A stretch of DNA of 64,000 nucleotides, from positions 14,716 through 78,715 of the forward strand of contig JBKCOM010000162.1 of NCBI GenBank assembly GCA_046309775.1, read 5' to 3'. Shown piece after piece: positions 1 through 8,320 of this stretch. This DNA comes from JAIXWP01 sp046309775 (GTDB lineage: Bacteria; Bacteroidota; Bacteroidia; Flavobacteriales_D; Sanyastnellaceae). Position numbers and translations under genes: made by a program. Below the pieces are notes generated by a model. That model did no database searches. It saw only the letters and a program-made list of their open reading frames with translations, and had not been told where the DNA came from. Each line of letters starts with the position of its first letter. The first letter of the stretch is position 1.

Positions 1-250
1 ATTGGTTGGTAAATGGGTCTATTCGTTGACCCCAGTTAAAACCGAATCCTCCTTGTGCATTGAGATTGGGCAATAATCCCCCAACTGCTTCGGTTTTATC
101 AATTTGATTGATTTCCAAAGAAAGCTCAGACTGCTTGATGGAAATATTATTGGTCAATGCATGATCAATGCATTTCTCTAGTGTCCAAGCATCCTGCGCC
201 AAAAGGGCAAAGGAAATGGAAGACAGAAATATTGAAAATAAAAAACGCAT
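1..250 (-). CDS. TolC-family outer-membrane efflux protein, N-terminal fragment
   Basis: The reading frame starts with ATG at 250 on the minus strand and runs off the left edge, so only about 83 residues are visible. They show a signal peptide (MRFLFSIFLSSISFALLAQ) followed by WTLEKCIDHALTNNISIKQ, the typical first helix of TolC/OEP outer-membrane factors, where a W-x-L-x-x-C/A-I-x-x-A-L-x-x-N pattern opens the mature protein. Known family role: trimeric outer-membrane channel for RND pumps or type I export. The partner pump would lie beyond the window. Call is firm for the family, silent on substrate. Confidence 0.8.
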   Translation of the reverse strand, partial: MRFLFSIFLSSISFALLAQDAWTLEKCIDHALTNNISIKQSELSLEINQIDKTEAVGGLLPNLNAQGGFGFNWGQRIDPFTNQ

Positions 251-271
251 AAGCTATCTGGTATTGCCAAA

Positions 272-279
272 CAAACTTA
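272..279 (-). promoter_or_regulatory. Candidate -7 element (TAAGTTTG) for the TolC-family gene
   Basis: Minus-strand TAAGTTTG matches the Bacteroidota TAnnTTTG element, 21 bases before the ATG at 250. No TTG box was found at 18-23 bases upstream, so this is a weak call. Confidence 0.3.
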
Positions 280-344
280 ATGCGTATGAAGTCTCTTTAC
301 AGAGAATATTTTTTAATGGTACTATTGACTGACGAAAGGAGAAA

Positions 345-1076
345 TTACAGGCCGATGATTTCAATCTCAATTCTTCGATTCGCCTGTGTTTCCCAGTCTG
401 TCTTAGGATCAGGAAAGCGCATCTCCTTGTTTCCCGCACCAGCAGTCACCAAACGACCCGGCTCGATTCCATGCTCGATAAGATAATCACGTACCGCTTC
501 AGCTCGTTTTTCTGAGGCTTTTTTATAAAAACCCTCGCCTCGTTTCATCGTGTTCGGTCCATTTGCGTGACCAATAATCTTTATCTTCACATTTGGATTT
601 ACTTGTAGAAAGCTTACCAACTCTTCTAATGCTGGAATAGACTTAAAGTAAATTTCAGTTTCATCTCCGAGAAAAGTAATATCTTCAATATCGGTTTTTA
701 ATCCCACTGATAAGGGCTGGAGCTTTACCTTCTCTTCGTGAACCTGCTTTTCTTCAGGCCAAAACTTATGGGCGAAATACATATACCCTGCTTTTGCAAC
801 GGATACTGTATACAAGCGATATGATTTTAAGATTAAAGTGGTATCAGAAACACTTTTGAGAACTACAGGCTTTCGTGGATTCAATCCTTTGATTACCACG
901 TCAGCACTGGTCATTTGGGCCGTAGTAGCATCCAAAACTTTGATGATCATCTGTTGATCTTCGAATTCAATTCTCGTAGAGTCGATTGCCTTCTCTTGCA
1001 CAAACTGCGCATAAGTCCTGCTAGACTGAACAGAGAAAAAGACAATACAGATAATAGCGAAAATGAAATTTTTCAT
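345..1076 (-). CDS. OmpA-family peptidoglycan-binding protein
   Basis: The 243-residue protein has a signal peptide ending near residue 23, a middle stretch resembling a small beta-sandwich (residues about 40-125), and a C-terminal OmpA domain (about 135-243). The OmpA hallmarks are visible: NVKIKIIGHANG, a KRAEAVRDYLIEHGI helix and the closing ANRRIEIEII. Family role: non-covalent anchoring of the outer membrane to peptidoglycan. It is preceded by a CRP-like dyad at 1113-1128 and followed by the divergently unrelated TolC gene on the same strand. The N-terminal half is not recognised, so a specific role such as T9SS or gliding cannot be claimed. Confidence 0.85.
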   Translation of the reverse strand: MKNFIFAIICIVFFSVQSSRTYAQFVQEKAIDSTRIEFEDQQMIIKVLDATTAQMTSADVVIKGLNPRKPVVLKSVSDTTLILKSYRLYTVSVAKAGYMYFAHKFWPEEKQVHEEKVKLQPLSVGLKTDIEDITFLGDETEIYFKSIPALEELVSFLQVNPNVKIKIIGHANGPNTMKRGEGFYKKASEKRAEAVRDYLIEHGIEPGRLVTAGAGNKEMRFPDPKTDWETQANRRIEIEIIGL

Positions 1077-1112
1077 TGGCCAGTAACTTATAAAAGAGTT
1101 CTATTTAAGAAT

Positions 1113-1128
1113 TGTAACGCAAATTACA
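1113..1128. promoter_or_regulatory. Operator-like dyad TGTAA-N6-TTACA upstream of ompA-like gene
   Basis: The sequence reads TGTAACGCAAATTACA, a dyad with 5-base arms and 6-base spacer, 37 bases before the OmpA-like start. The arm spacing is that of CRP/FNR-family sites. A second dyad with identical arms and spacing lies at 63597-63612. Binding factor unknown. Confidence 0.3.
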
Positions 1129-1163
1129 ACCTTTAGGCCAAACTAACAAAACAATCTGTAATG

Positions 1164-1403
1164 CTATTTAAATAGGGCGGCAATTTTTTTTCTGAAGAAG
1201 ATAACACCCACGATAGCCAGGAGGATATAAGGTGCACCCATGAGGTACAAAATTCCTGAATTCAATCCCTCTCCAATCCCTTTGTCTACGTTCTCTGAAG
1301 CCGTTTCTGCAGTTGCTCGGCACATGGCGCATTGGCCGTTTGAAATGGTCGAGATCAAGACCAAAATCACTACTGCTGCAACTCTATTTACTATCGTCAT
1401 CAT
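1164..1403 (-). CDS. Small CxxC membrane protein of the oxidase cluster
   Basis: A 79-residue protein with an N-terminal signal or anchor, then CAMCR (a CxxC motif) right after the predicted cleavage region, a short acidic stretch, and a C-terminal membrane helix ending in RKK. That topology puts the cysteine pair on the periplasmic side. It is the last gene of the cytochrome oxidase assembly cluster, 13 bases downstream of the DUF420 gene. I recall similar short proteins beside oxidase genes in other Flavobacteriia but know no characterised member. The position and CxxC suggest copper or thiol handling during oxidase assembly; that is inference. Start ATG at 1403; a second ATG follows immediately. 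Confidence 0.7.
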   Translation of the reverse strand: MMTIVNRVAAVVILVLISTISNGQCAMCRATAETASENVDKGIGEGLNSGILYLMGAPYILLAIVGVIFFRKKIAALFK

Positions 1404-1416
1404 GACTCAATATTTT

Positions 1417-1965
1417 TTACACATAATAAGGACTGATCATTAAATAAACAACCACCCCGGTAACCGCTACATAAAACCAGATAGGCCAGGTAATGCGAAC
1501 AAGCTTCTTGTGCGCCGCGTATTCTCCAATCAAAGCTCTGTAAGCCGAAAACAATATGAACGGTAGAATTAGGCCAGCGAGAATTATGTGTGTGCCGAGT
1601 ATCAAGAGATACAAAGATCTGTAAGGCGCATCAGCAGGGAATTTCGTCTCAGCTGTCAAAAGGTGATAAGCGATATAGCTCACTAAGAATAGCACTGACA
1701 ACAACATGGCACCCAACATTATCTTTTTGTGAACCACGTAGCGCTTCATTTTAGCTGTAATCAAACCTAATACTAGCAAGACAGCCACGGTTCCATTGAT
1801 TGTTGCATTTGCCTTTGCAAAAAGATGGACATCAAAACCGAGTTCTACGTCCAACTTTAGATATTTCAAAGCTACTACAGCAACGAAAACTATTCCTGAT
1901 ACTAAAAAAATCAATAGCCTGGCTTTCTTGTCATTTTTATTTAAAGCCGGAGTCAATCCTTCCAT
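1417..1965 (-). CDS. DUF420 membrane protein (CtaM-like oxidase assembly factor)
   Basis: A 182-residue protein with five hydrophobic segments and the DUF420 signature histidines, including VHLFAKANATING in the first half and YIAYHLL and LGTHIILAG in the middle. DUF420 proteins include CtaM of Staphylococcus/Bacillus, needed for maturation of aa3-type oxidase. Location in the cytoplasmic membrane within the ctaB-cox3-cox4-sco cluster fits that role. It begins 5 bases after the upstream SCO gene ends, so they are almost certainly cotranscribed. The exact biochemical step for DUF420 is not settled in the family. Confidence 0.85.
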   Translation of the reverse strand: MEGLTPALNKNDKKARLLIFLVSGIVFVAVVALKYLKLDVELGFDVHLFAKANATINGTVAVLLVLGLITAKMKRYVVHKKIMLGAMLLSVLFLVSYIAYHLLTAETKFPADAPYRSLYLLILGTHIILAGLILPFILFSAYRALIGEYAAHKKLVRITWPIWFYVAVTGVVVYLMISPYYV

Positions 1966-1970
1966 AATCC

Positions 1971-2666
1971 TTATTTTTCTTTATTCAAAACCAAAATATC
2001 AGCAATAAGTTTATCCACACTTTTGGTGGAAGTGCCGTCATACAATCCTCTAATATGCATTTGTTTGTCCAACAAAACAATTTTATCAGTGTGAAAAAAC
2101 CCACCCTCAGCACTATCTGACGGAAATGCGCTGAGCATGTACCCCGTTTCTGCTTGATAATAAATATCTTCTGCTTTGCCCGTTACAAAATTCCAATTGC
2201 TCAAGTCAGCGCCGATCAGGTCTGCATACTCCTTCAAACGAGCAGGTGTGTCGCGATCAGGATCAACGGTGTGTGATAAAAATTTAACATTGGCAGCCAA
2301 ACCTTCCTTTTTCACCGACTCTTGAACTCTCACCATTTGAGCGCTCAACATCGGACAGATGCTGGGGCAATTGGAGAAAAAGAAGTCAACAACCGCTATT
2401 TTCCCAAGATAGTCGTGATGTGAAATCACAGCACTATCTTGATTAATAAACGAAAACTTAGGTACGGTGTAATAGATGCTATCTGTTCTGAAATCCCCAT
2501 CAGCCTCTTTAACGAGCTCAACGTCGTGCATCCCGATATAGGGTAGACTTTGTTGCTGCTCACCTTCTCCGCTTTGCTTGCCATCGCGACAGGCTCCCAT
2601 AAAGAATAAAAAAAAGAACACCAAGACTATATTACTTACCTTGCTGTTCTCGCGCCTTGCGTTCAT
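1971..2666 (-). CDS. SCO1/SenC-family copper chaperone (lipoprotein)
   Basis: The 231-residue protein carries a lipobox (FFMGAC, Cys about residue 26) and a thioredoxin-like SCO domain. The copper-binding set is intact: CPSIC in FFFSNCPSICPML and the downstream histidine in SHTVDPDRDTP. SCO proteins insert copper into, or reduce, the CuA site of cytochrome oxidase subunit II. The gene overlaps the upstream Sco-like gene by 35 bases; ATG at 2666 is the only start that leaves a complete lipoprotein signal. Together with its cysteine-less partner it forms a tandem Sco pair. Confidence 0.9.
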   Translation of the reverse strand: MNARRENSKVSNIVLVFFFLFFMGACRDGKQSGEGEQQQSLPYIGMHDVELVKEADGDFRTDSIYYTVPKFSFINQDSAVISHHDYLGKIAVVDFFFSNCPSICPMLSAQMVRVQESVKKEGLAANVKFLSHTVDPDRDTPARLKEYADLIGADLSNWNFVTGKAEDIYYQAETGYMLSAFPSDSAEGGFFHTDKIVLLDKQMHIRGLYDGTSTKSVDKLIADILVLNKEK

Positions 2667-3342
2667 TGTATTTTTTTAAATCAATTTCCTTTTTCAATAA
2701 TGCGATATCTTCTATTGCATTCTTAAAGTGAAATTCAGTATTTCCGTAGAGCCCACGAATGTGGCCTTTGTCATCAATCAATCTAAAAATAGCCTCTTGC
2801 TTGGGGTTAGTTAAAAGAAATCCATTGCGAATTATGCTATCCATGGCCACTTGATCACCTGTCAAAAACTGCCATTTACCAGGAAACTCATTATAACGCG
2901 TATTCGCCTCTACATAAGGCTTTAGGATAGCAGGCTGGTCGTATGCACAATCTGTAGAAAAACTTACGATGTAGATGTCTGGCTCCTTTCGATAACGAAA
3001 ATTCAGGGTAAGCAAACGGTCGGTGATATCCTTGATATGCTCATCTTTCATTGAGTAAAATGCAGCCAAATAAACCTTACCCTTGAGTGAGTCTGAACTA
3101 AACGGGATGCCGTCTTGATTTTGAAATACAAAAGGAGGAATGGTATAGCCAGAGCTATCTAACTCTCCTGAAGCCTCCGGTCCGAAATACTTCAGCGTAT
3201 TGAAATTATGCTTTCCTCCCACGCCGAATAGTAGCAACCAAACCAGTGGAAACAAAAAAAGTATACCGACAAGGCCGATATACTTTTTCCATTTATTACT
3301 ATTAGACATTTCTTTCTTAGCGGAATGTGTTGTATGCGTCAT
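2632..3342 (-). CDS. Sco-fold paralogue lacking the CxxxC copper motif
   Basis: The 236-residue protein has an N-terminal membrane anchor (about 17-42) and a Sco/thioredoxin-like domain. It aligns by order of motifs with its neighbour: a GYTIPPFVFQNQDG opening, GKVYLAAFYS strand, WQFLTGDQ, and GHIRGLYGN near the end, matching MHIRGLYDG in the true SCO protein. Where SCO has CPSIC this protein has YSMKDEH, so the metal/redox cysteines are absent, although a single Cys occurs at STDCAYDQP. It overlaps the subunit IV gene by 26 bases upstream. A structural or regulatory partner of the intact SCO is a reasonable inference. Confidence 0.75.
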   Translation of the reverse strand: MTHTTHSAKKEMSNSNKWKKYIGLVGILFLFPLVWLLLFGVGGKHNFNTLKYFGPEASGELDSSGYTIPPFVFQNQDGIPFSSDSLKGKVYLAAFYSMKDEHIKDITDRLLTLNFRYRKEPDIYIVSFSTDCAYDQPAILKPYVEANTRYNEFPGKWQFLTGDQVAMDSIIRNGFLLTNPKQEAIFRLIDDKGHIRGLYGNTEFHFKNAIEDIALLKKEIDLKKYNERKAREQQGK

Positions 3343-3694
3343 GTGTTGCTAAACCTTCGGTTAGTCCGATAAATATCAGATACATGATAAACAACGCATA
3401 AGGCAAAAGGATCACATACTTTAAATTTCTTCTTTCATCACCAAGGTGCATAAATACCAAAACAATATATGCTGCCTTCACGAGTGTGAGCACAATGAAT
3501 CCAAGTTTGATTACTTCCCATTCAAACGTACCGTTTCTCTTGAAGAATACACCCATAAACACCTCTACCACTGTGAGCAAAGTCAACAAGATGGTCACAT
3601 TATAAAGCTTCTTGCGAATCTTCTTTCCTTCCTCCTCTGAGTGGGTAGCATTGAGAGCATAGCTATCATTTACATGCAAATCATCTCTTTCCAT
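3317..3694 (-). CDS. Cytochrome c oxidase subunit IV family protein
   Basis: A 125-residue protein with three membrane helices (about residues 28-48, 60-82, 92-114), the size and topology of the prokaryotic COX4/CyoD-like small subunit. The segment KLGFIVLTLVKAAYIVLVFMH is characteristic. It lies 37 bases downstream of a subunit III gene and overlaps the Sco-like gene after it. The subunit is thought to stabilise the oxidase rather than take part in catalysis. The ATG at 3694 is the natural start. Confidence 0.85.
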   Translation of the reverse strand: MERDDLHVNDSYALNATHSEEEGKKIRKKLYNVTILLTLLTVVEVFMGVFFKRNGTFEWEVIKLGFIVLTLVKAAYIVLVFMHLGDERRNLKYVILLPYALFIMYLIFIGLTEGLATHDAYNTFR

Positions 3695-3731
3695 TTCTTT
3701 ATTTTATTTGGATGGTTTGTAATTCGTTTGA

Positions 3732-4757
3732 TTAAACTAGATAGAAGAAAGTGAATACGAATACCCACACTAAATCTACAAAGTGCCAGTAGAGACCGAT
3801 TTTCTCAATCATCTCATAATGACCTCTTCTTTCGAATACGCCTCTGAGAGCCATCAACCAAACAATGATATTGATTACAACTCCAGAGAACACGTGGAAG
3901 CCGTGGAAGCCTGTCACGAAAAAGAAGAAGTTCGCATATTGCTGTTGAACAGCGTATTCATTTTTGCTGAGGTTCGCTCCAAAAACAACAGTATTGTCAG
4001 CCTTAGCTGCCCAAATTTTCTTTACATCTTCGCCTTCTACGGTGAGTTTTCTTAAATCTTTACCGTCTTTATATTCCAAAGTGTATTTGTTCAAGATGAG
4101 TTTTTCTGGAACCATTGCAGATGCCTCTACGTCCGCGTGATCCGCATGCTCTGCGTGACCATGATCATCATGACCTGCCGCAGCGTGGGCGGCTTGACCT
4201 TCGAGAGCGTGCTCATATGCGTGACCGAAATCAGTATCCATGTGCACCCAAGAACCTGCGTTCAAATTCATTTCGAAAGTTTCACCAGCATCGTTCTTTG
4301 CTGTAACAGTCAACGGCTTTTCAATTTGGAAACCACCGCCTGAACCGTGAATAAAGTGAGACCATTCCCATGCTTGTGAGCCAAGGAAGAAGAATCCACC
4401 AATGATGGTGTATCCCAACCACTTCACTACTCCTTTCTTATCATTTCTATGTCCGGCCTCTACTGCCAATACCATTGTAACTGATGAAATGATGAGGATA
4501 AACGTCATAAGAGCGACGTACATCAATGGGTAGCTACCATGCAACCCAGGAAGAGCTTCAAACACCTGTTCACCAACAGGCCAAGGCTCTGTACTTCCGT
4601 GACGAATAACTCCGTACGCTGTGAGCAATCCTCCGAATGTCAATGCATCCGAAACGAGGAAATACCACATCATCATTTTACCATAAGTGATGCTAAAGGG
4701 AGATTGTCCACCGCCCCAAAGTTCTTCTTTGCTGATAGGTTTTGCGTGTCCTGCCAT
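3732..4757 (-). CDS. Haem-copper oxidase subunit III with His-rich loop
   Basis: Subunit III family: MMMWYFLVSDALTFGGLL at the start and FFFVTGFHGFHVFSG, IGLYWHFVDLVWVFVFTFFYLV at the end are hallmark helices. The ATG at 4757 (MAGHAKP) gives 341 residues; an upstream TTG in frame at 4781 is less likely. Between the helix pairs, roughly residues 160-275, sits a large hydrophilic insertion with at least seven histidines in HALEGQ...GHDDHGHAEHADHAD. Because the flanking helices span the membrane, the loop is probably periplasmic and could bind metal. A second subunit III gene follows upstream at 4914, a typical Bacteroidota arrangement. Confidence 0.9.
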   Translation of the reverse strand: MAGHAKPISKEELWGGGQSPFSITYGKMMMWYFLVSDALTFGGLLTAYGVIRHGSTEPWPVGEQVFEALPGLHGSYPLMYVALMTFILIISSVTMVLAVEAGHRNDKKGVVKWLGYTIIGGFFFLGSQAWEWSHFIHGSGGGFQIEKPLTVTAKNDAGETFEMNLNAGSWVHMDTDFGHAYEHALEGQAAHAAAGHDDHGHAEHADHADVEASAMVPEKLILNKYTLEYKDGKDLRKLTVEGEDVKKIWAAKADNTVVFGANLSKNEYAVQQQYANFFFFVTGFHGFHVFSGVVINIIVWLMALRGVFERRGHYEMIEKIGLYWHFVDLVWVFVFTFFYLV

Positions 4758-4913
4758 AATGGTCTTGAAATTTGAGCGCAAGTTTACTTCAGAATCCCCA
4801 AATGATAAAGGTATTCTGTAAAAAATATACGGTCTAAATTAACAATCAAGGTAAATATCTCTAGAAATCAATGTTCTCGATAGTTCAAAAACATTGTGAA
4901 TCAGGCGTATGAA

Positions 4914-5705
4914 TTAACTTAGGTAGAAAATAAAGGCAAATAAATAAAGCCATAAAATACCCATAAAATGCCAATACATTCCACCAGCATAGAGGCTAAT
5001 CCAGTTTTCTCTATTCAATCTGCCCTTGTAAATACGAACCGTATTCACCACAAGATAGATCAGGCCAAAGAATAAGTGGATGATGTGGATGTAAATGAGT
5101 ACACTCAACATCGCTCCAGCCGCGTTGAATGTTTTTACCACGTCTTGTGTAACAGGCTGAATTCTGCCTGTATCAGAGCTCATGTAATATTCATTTCCTA
5201 CCTTGTCAAGACGGTCTCCTTTATACTGGATGTAATAATCTGTTCCGTATTCACCAGAAAGCCTATCAAGGGCGTTCCAACGGTATGCCTTCAATCCCTC
5301 CGGAGTTTCCGTGATGGTATATCCCATGCCCTTTCCAGCTAGATTTTTCCAAGCGGCATTCTGAGTAAAAGTGAAGCATATTCCGAGAACGAATGTAAGG
5401 CCCGTCAATATCATGGCATTCTTAGAGTTCCCTCCTTTCAATGCGCGCACCGCCATTATCATCGTCACGCTAGATGCAATGACAAATGCATTGCTCACCC
5501 ATAGGACCGCGGGTGGAACAATTTTTACCCAAATTAATTTACCATATAGTACGATCATCGCACTGGTAATGCCCGCAAAGAGCATGACCACAGCAAAAAT
5601 GATCAACCACATCATCATTTTCTTGGTACGAATCTTAATTTCAGGGGTGTGTCCCTCGAAAACGTCCATGCGAGACTTATCCTCGATGGCAATATTTTCC
5701 GCCAT
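4914..5705 (-). CDS. Haem-copper oxidase subunit III (second copy)
   Basis: A 263-residue subunit III homologue. Helices start at KKMMMWLIIFAVVMLFAGITSAMIV; the conserved VIYIHIIHLFFGLIYL-type helix and the closing MYWHFMGILWLYLFAFIFYLS identify the family. It carries a shorter loop (about 110-195) than its neighbour, without His enrichment. It starts 5 bases after ctaB, so both are in one transcript. Subunit III surrounds the oxygen pathway of the oxidase; two divergent copies may form one complex or serve two complexes, which the sequence cannot settle. Subunits I and II are not encoded in this window. Confidence 0.9.
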   Translation of the reverse strand: MAENIAIEDKSRMDVFEGHTPEIKIRTKKMMMWLIIFAVVMLFAGITSAMIVLYGKLIWVKIVPPAVLWVSNAFVIASSVTMIMAVRALKGGNSKNAMILTGLTFVLGICFTFTQNAAWKNLAGKGMGYTITETPEGLKAYRWNALDRLSGEYGTDYYIQYKGDRLDKVGNEYYMSSDTGRIQPVTQDVVKTFNAAGAMLSVLIYIHIIHLFFGLIYLVVNTVRIYKGRLNRENWISLYAGGMYWHFMGILWLYLFAFIFYLS

Positions 5706-5710
5706 ATTTG

Positions 5711-6574
5711 TTAGAATTTATCGATTACATAAAACAATTGCACAATGGGTAGGTAGAAGAAGGATGCGAACATCAGTCTTCGTGCTTCTTTAACATCGCA
5801 AGTGCGATAAAGTTTATAAGCGTACCAAGCCATCATGACTCCCGCTGCCGTGGTAACGATGGCCGCCAAGTCTCCGACCATTGGCTGGTTCGTAGGCAAA
5901 GCCCAGGGAAGTAAACTAACAGGTATGAGGAATAGAGAGTAGACAAATATTTGAAAAGCACTTTTTTTGGTCCGCCCCTCATTGAAAGGTAGGAGCTTAT
6001 AACCACCTCGCTCATAGTCTTCATGCGCCACCCAAGCTATTGCCCAGAAATGTGGAAACTGCCACATAAACTGCATTGCGAAAAGAAGACCCGCCTCCAA
6101 ACCAAAGTCATTGGTAGCAGCCACATAGCCCAACATCGGCGGAATTGCACCAGGAAATGCACCAACGAATACAGCCAAGCTCGTTATTCGCTTCAGTGGT
6201 GTATAGAGAAAAACGTATGAGAAAAAAGCAAAGAGACCAAGTATACCGCTTGCTTTATTGATAAAAACCCATAACAGGATAATACCGGCAATACCTGCAA
6301 TGGACGAAATAACAATGCCTTCGATTGGTGTCATTCGACCCACAGGTATCGGTCGACTCTTGGTGCGCTCCATGAGCTTATCCCACTGTCGTTCCCAAAC
6401 TTGGTTGAGGCCGTTGCTGCCTCCTGTAAGTAAAAAACCTCCTAAACAGAGCACCCAAATCTTGTAGCCTTCTGTGTTGCTGGTACCCATAAAGAATCCC
6501 AAAACAGCTGATATTACTACAAGTAGTGTGAGTCGCACCTTGAACAAGGTGGAAATATCCTTGATCTTGCTCAT
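5711..6574 (-). CDS. ctaB: Protohaem IX farnesyltransferase (haem O synthase)
   Basis: Integral membrane UbiA-superfamily prenyltransferase that attaches farnesyl to haem B, giving haem O. Seven to nine hydrophobic segments and the family motifs are present: NQVWERQWDKLMERTKSRPIP (prenyl-diphosphate binding; the usual first Asp of the DxxxD is Glu) and YTPLKRITSLAVFVGAFPGAIPP. The HEDYERGGYKLLP segment is the second Asp-containing loop. The ATG at 6574 (MSKIKDIST) gives 287 residues; an in-frame TTG at 6640 is unlikely. It heads the oxidase cluster on the minus strand. The matching haem A synthase lies far away at 54470. Confidence 0.93.
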   Translation of the reverse strand: MSKIKDISTLFKVRLTLLVVISAVLGFFMGTSNTEGYKIWVLCLGGFLLTGGSNGLNQVWERQWDKLMERTKSRPIPVGRMTPIEGIVISSIAGIAGIILLWVFINKASGILGLFAFFSYVFLYTPLKRITSLAVFVGAFPGAIPPMLGYVAATNDFGLEAGLLFAMQFMWQFPHFWAIAWVAHEDYERGGYKLLPFNEGRTKKSAFQIFVYSLFLIPVSLLPWALPTNQPMVGDLAAIVTTAAGVMMAWYAYKLYRTCDVKEARRLMFASFFYLPIVQLFYVIDKF

Positions 6575-6637
6575 AAATGTGCTCTCTGTGGATGTTATGG
6601 TACCAGATGTCTTCAGGACGTATAAAAATTTCGTGTG

Positions 6638-6645
6638 CAAATTTA
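6638..6645 (-). promoter_or_regulatory. Candidate -7 element (TAAATTTG) for the oxidase cluster
   Basis: Minus-strand TAAATTTG matches TAnnTTTG, 63 bases before the ctaB ATG, in the gap between ctaB and the Wzi-like gene. No clear TTG box at the right distance. Confidence 0.35.
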
Positions 6646-6685
6646 ATCTACCTCGGCGCTATTGAAACATGAAATTGGTAAATAA

Positions 6686-8197
6686 TTAGAAAATCCAATT
6701 CGGCTTCGTCAGCCCCGACAATCTAATACCCAATAACACTAAATGATCGGTATTTGTTAAGCCCGCAGAGAAGTTTTTTCTATAAACATGATTTACAAAA
6801 ACTTCCAATCCTCGCCTGGTAATACTTTTTGAAATGGTGATATCACTGAAGAATACGTCGTTACGTCTGCCCTGAAACATTTTATTCCCGAAATCTCTGA
6901 AAGGCGCCTTGTAAGATCGAAAGATGTCCCCACCTAAATTGTCTACTTGCAAATCTTCATTGATATCGCTATCTAGGCCTTGACGATAGGCTACAAACAC
7001 ACATTCTACGGTATAACCCTTTTTCAACCGCAAATCAAAACGCTGCACGAACTCTGCAAAATTCGCCCCCAAAGGATGGGCGATTGGTTGAAACATATGT
7101 CCCCACGACTGTAAAGGACTGCCGTGACTGTACGTAAAAGGTCGCACCGTATTTATCTCCCCTTGCACGAAGACGCCTTTTTCTAAATTCAACCATTTAT
7201 AACCTACTTGTCCACCAAACTTATTGGCCCACCACCCCGTGCGGTTGCGCAATTCGCCAAGTAAAAATTCATCTAACACAAACTGCCCATAAAACTGAAG
7301 CCTTTTAGTTGCTTTGTATTTGAATCCACCTCCTAAAAGCACATTGTCTGCAGAACCCTGCGCGAATTCTACAGGCCGATAAAATATAAGTGGATTTAAG
7401 TAATGCAATTCGAAATTCCTATTATTCAAGCTATCTCTCGCCTGCCAAACCACCATTTCAAAGGCGCTCAACTGCAATCGTTTGGTGATATCAATCGATA
7501 TCCCATGTGATGCTGAATATTTCTTTTCGGAACCTTGCGAAAATTGCGTGTACAACACATTAAAGCGAACCTTCCACACATCAATTCTTGCATTCAAGTA
7601 GGGATATGCTGGAGCGTTGTCGCTTATAATTAATGAACGATAGCCATCGCCCCAAAACTGCTTGCCGCGTCCGGCCTCAAAATAAAAGTGCTTGCCTGCC
7701 TGATAACCGAGGAATCCAAAAGGATAGTGAGCGACTGTGCCCACACCTCCAATGCTATCCAATCTTCCTACACCTGGAAGCACATCTCTGGCTGAAATGA
7801 ACCCGTCTAAATAGCGAGGCGTATTGGCAAGAAAGGCAGTATAACCCAACATCGCTACCCAACGCTTATTGGAAGTGAAGCTCAATGCAGCACCCATAAA
7901 TGATGCAGTAGAAAATCTTGTCGACTCTAAATCACCACCACCACTCAAAGAGGCAATTGGGGTAATGTTCAAACTTGCCTTCTCTGAAACTGTCAGCCGA
8001 GTAGTATCGTATTCTGATCTCATAAAGGGTGGCAAAGGCCTAAAGACACTATGCATTCCAAATCCTCTTTGGGAATAGCGATAAAATAAAGAGTCGGAAA
8101 GTTCCCAAAACTGCCCTCTCTTCAGCTCTTGCGCAAATGCAGGCGCGATGCTGAAAAGAAATAGGATGATGATATATATTTTTTTTCTTAAATTCAT
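6686..8197 (-). CDS. Wzi-like outer-membrane beta-barrel protein
   Basis: A 503-residue protein with a signal peptide (cleavage near AFAQ, residue 22) and alternating aromatic beta-strand pattern to the end. The segment AGRGKQFWGDGYRSLIISDNAPAYPY matches the core of the capsule-assembly Wzi family, which in Bacteroidota also includes RemB-type gliding proteins. A paralogue at 34880 has the same core (GYGQQFIGHGYRSLILTDG). Likely outer-membrane, binding or organising surface polysaccharide. It stands alone here, with the oxidase cluster downstream and the rel gene divergent. Specific function unknown. Confidence 0.75.
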   Translation of the reverse strand: MNLRKKIYIIILFLFSIAPAFAQELKRGQFWELSDSLFYRYSQRGFGMHSVFRPLPPFMRSEYDTTRLTVSEKASLNITPIASLSGGGDLESTRFSTASFMGAALSFTSNKRWVAMLGYTAFLANTPRYLDGFISARDVLPGVGRLDSIGGVGTVAHYPFGFLGYQAGKHFYFEAGRGKQFWGDGYRSLIISDNAPAYPYLNARIDVWKVRFNVLYTQFSQGSEKKYSASHGISIDITKRLQLSAFEMVVWQARDSLNNRNFELHYLNPLIFYRPVEFAQGSADNVLLGGGFKYKATKRLQFYGQFVLDEFLLGELRNRTGWWANKFGGQVGYKWLNLEKGVFVQGEINTVRPFTYSHGSPLQSWGHMFQPIAHPLGANFAEFVQRFDLRLKKGYTVECVFVAYRQGLDSDINEDLQVDNLGGDIFRSYKAPFRDFGNKMFQGRRNDVFFSDITISKSITRRGLEVFVNHVYRKNFSAGLTNTDHLVLLGIRLSGLTKPNWIF

Positions 8198-8320
8198 AGC
8201 ACCAATTCGGGCAGATTCGAAGCAACGACTGCAATATTAATCATTAATAATCTTTTTGTTAAAAAGACCTTGATGCGCAGCCAACTTTGAATGTTATTGA
8301 GTGTTTTATTTGTGTTAACT

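Noticed and set aside
4115..4343. Overlapping plus-strand open frames in the subunit III gene
   Set aside because: They mirror the His-rich loop codons of the real gene and show no protein-like pattern.
4869..4896. Inverted repeat CAATGTT...AACATTG between the two subunit III genes
   Set aside because: Seven-base arms with a 14-base loop and no T run; too weak for a terminator.
8291..8320. ATG 8291 as the start of the rel gene
   Set aside because: It adds ten mainly hydrophobic residues not typical of the family and overlaps the possible promoter; ATG 8321 fits better.
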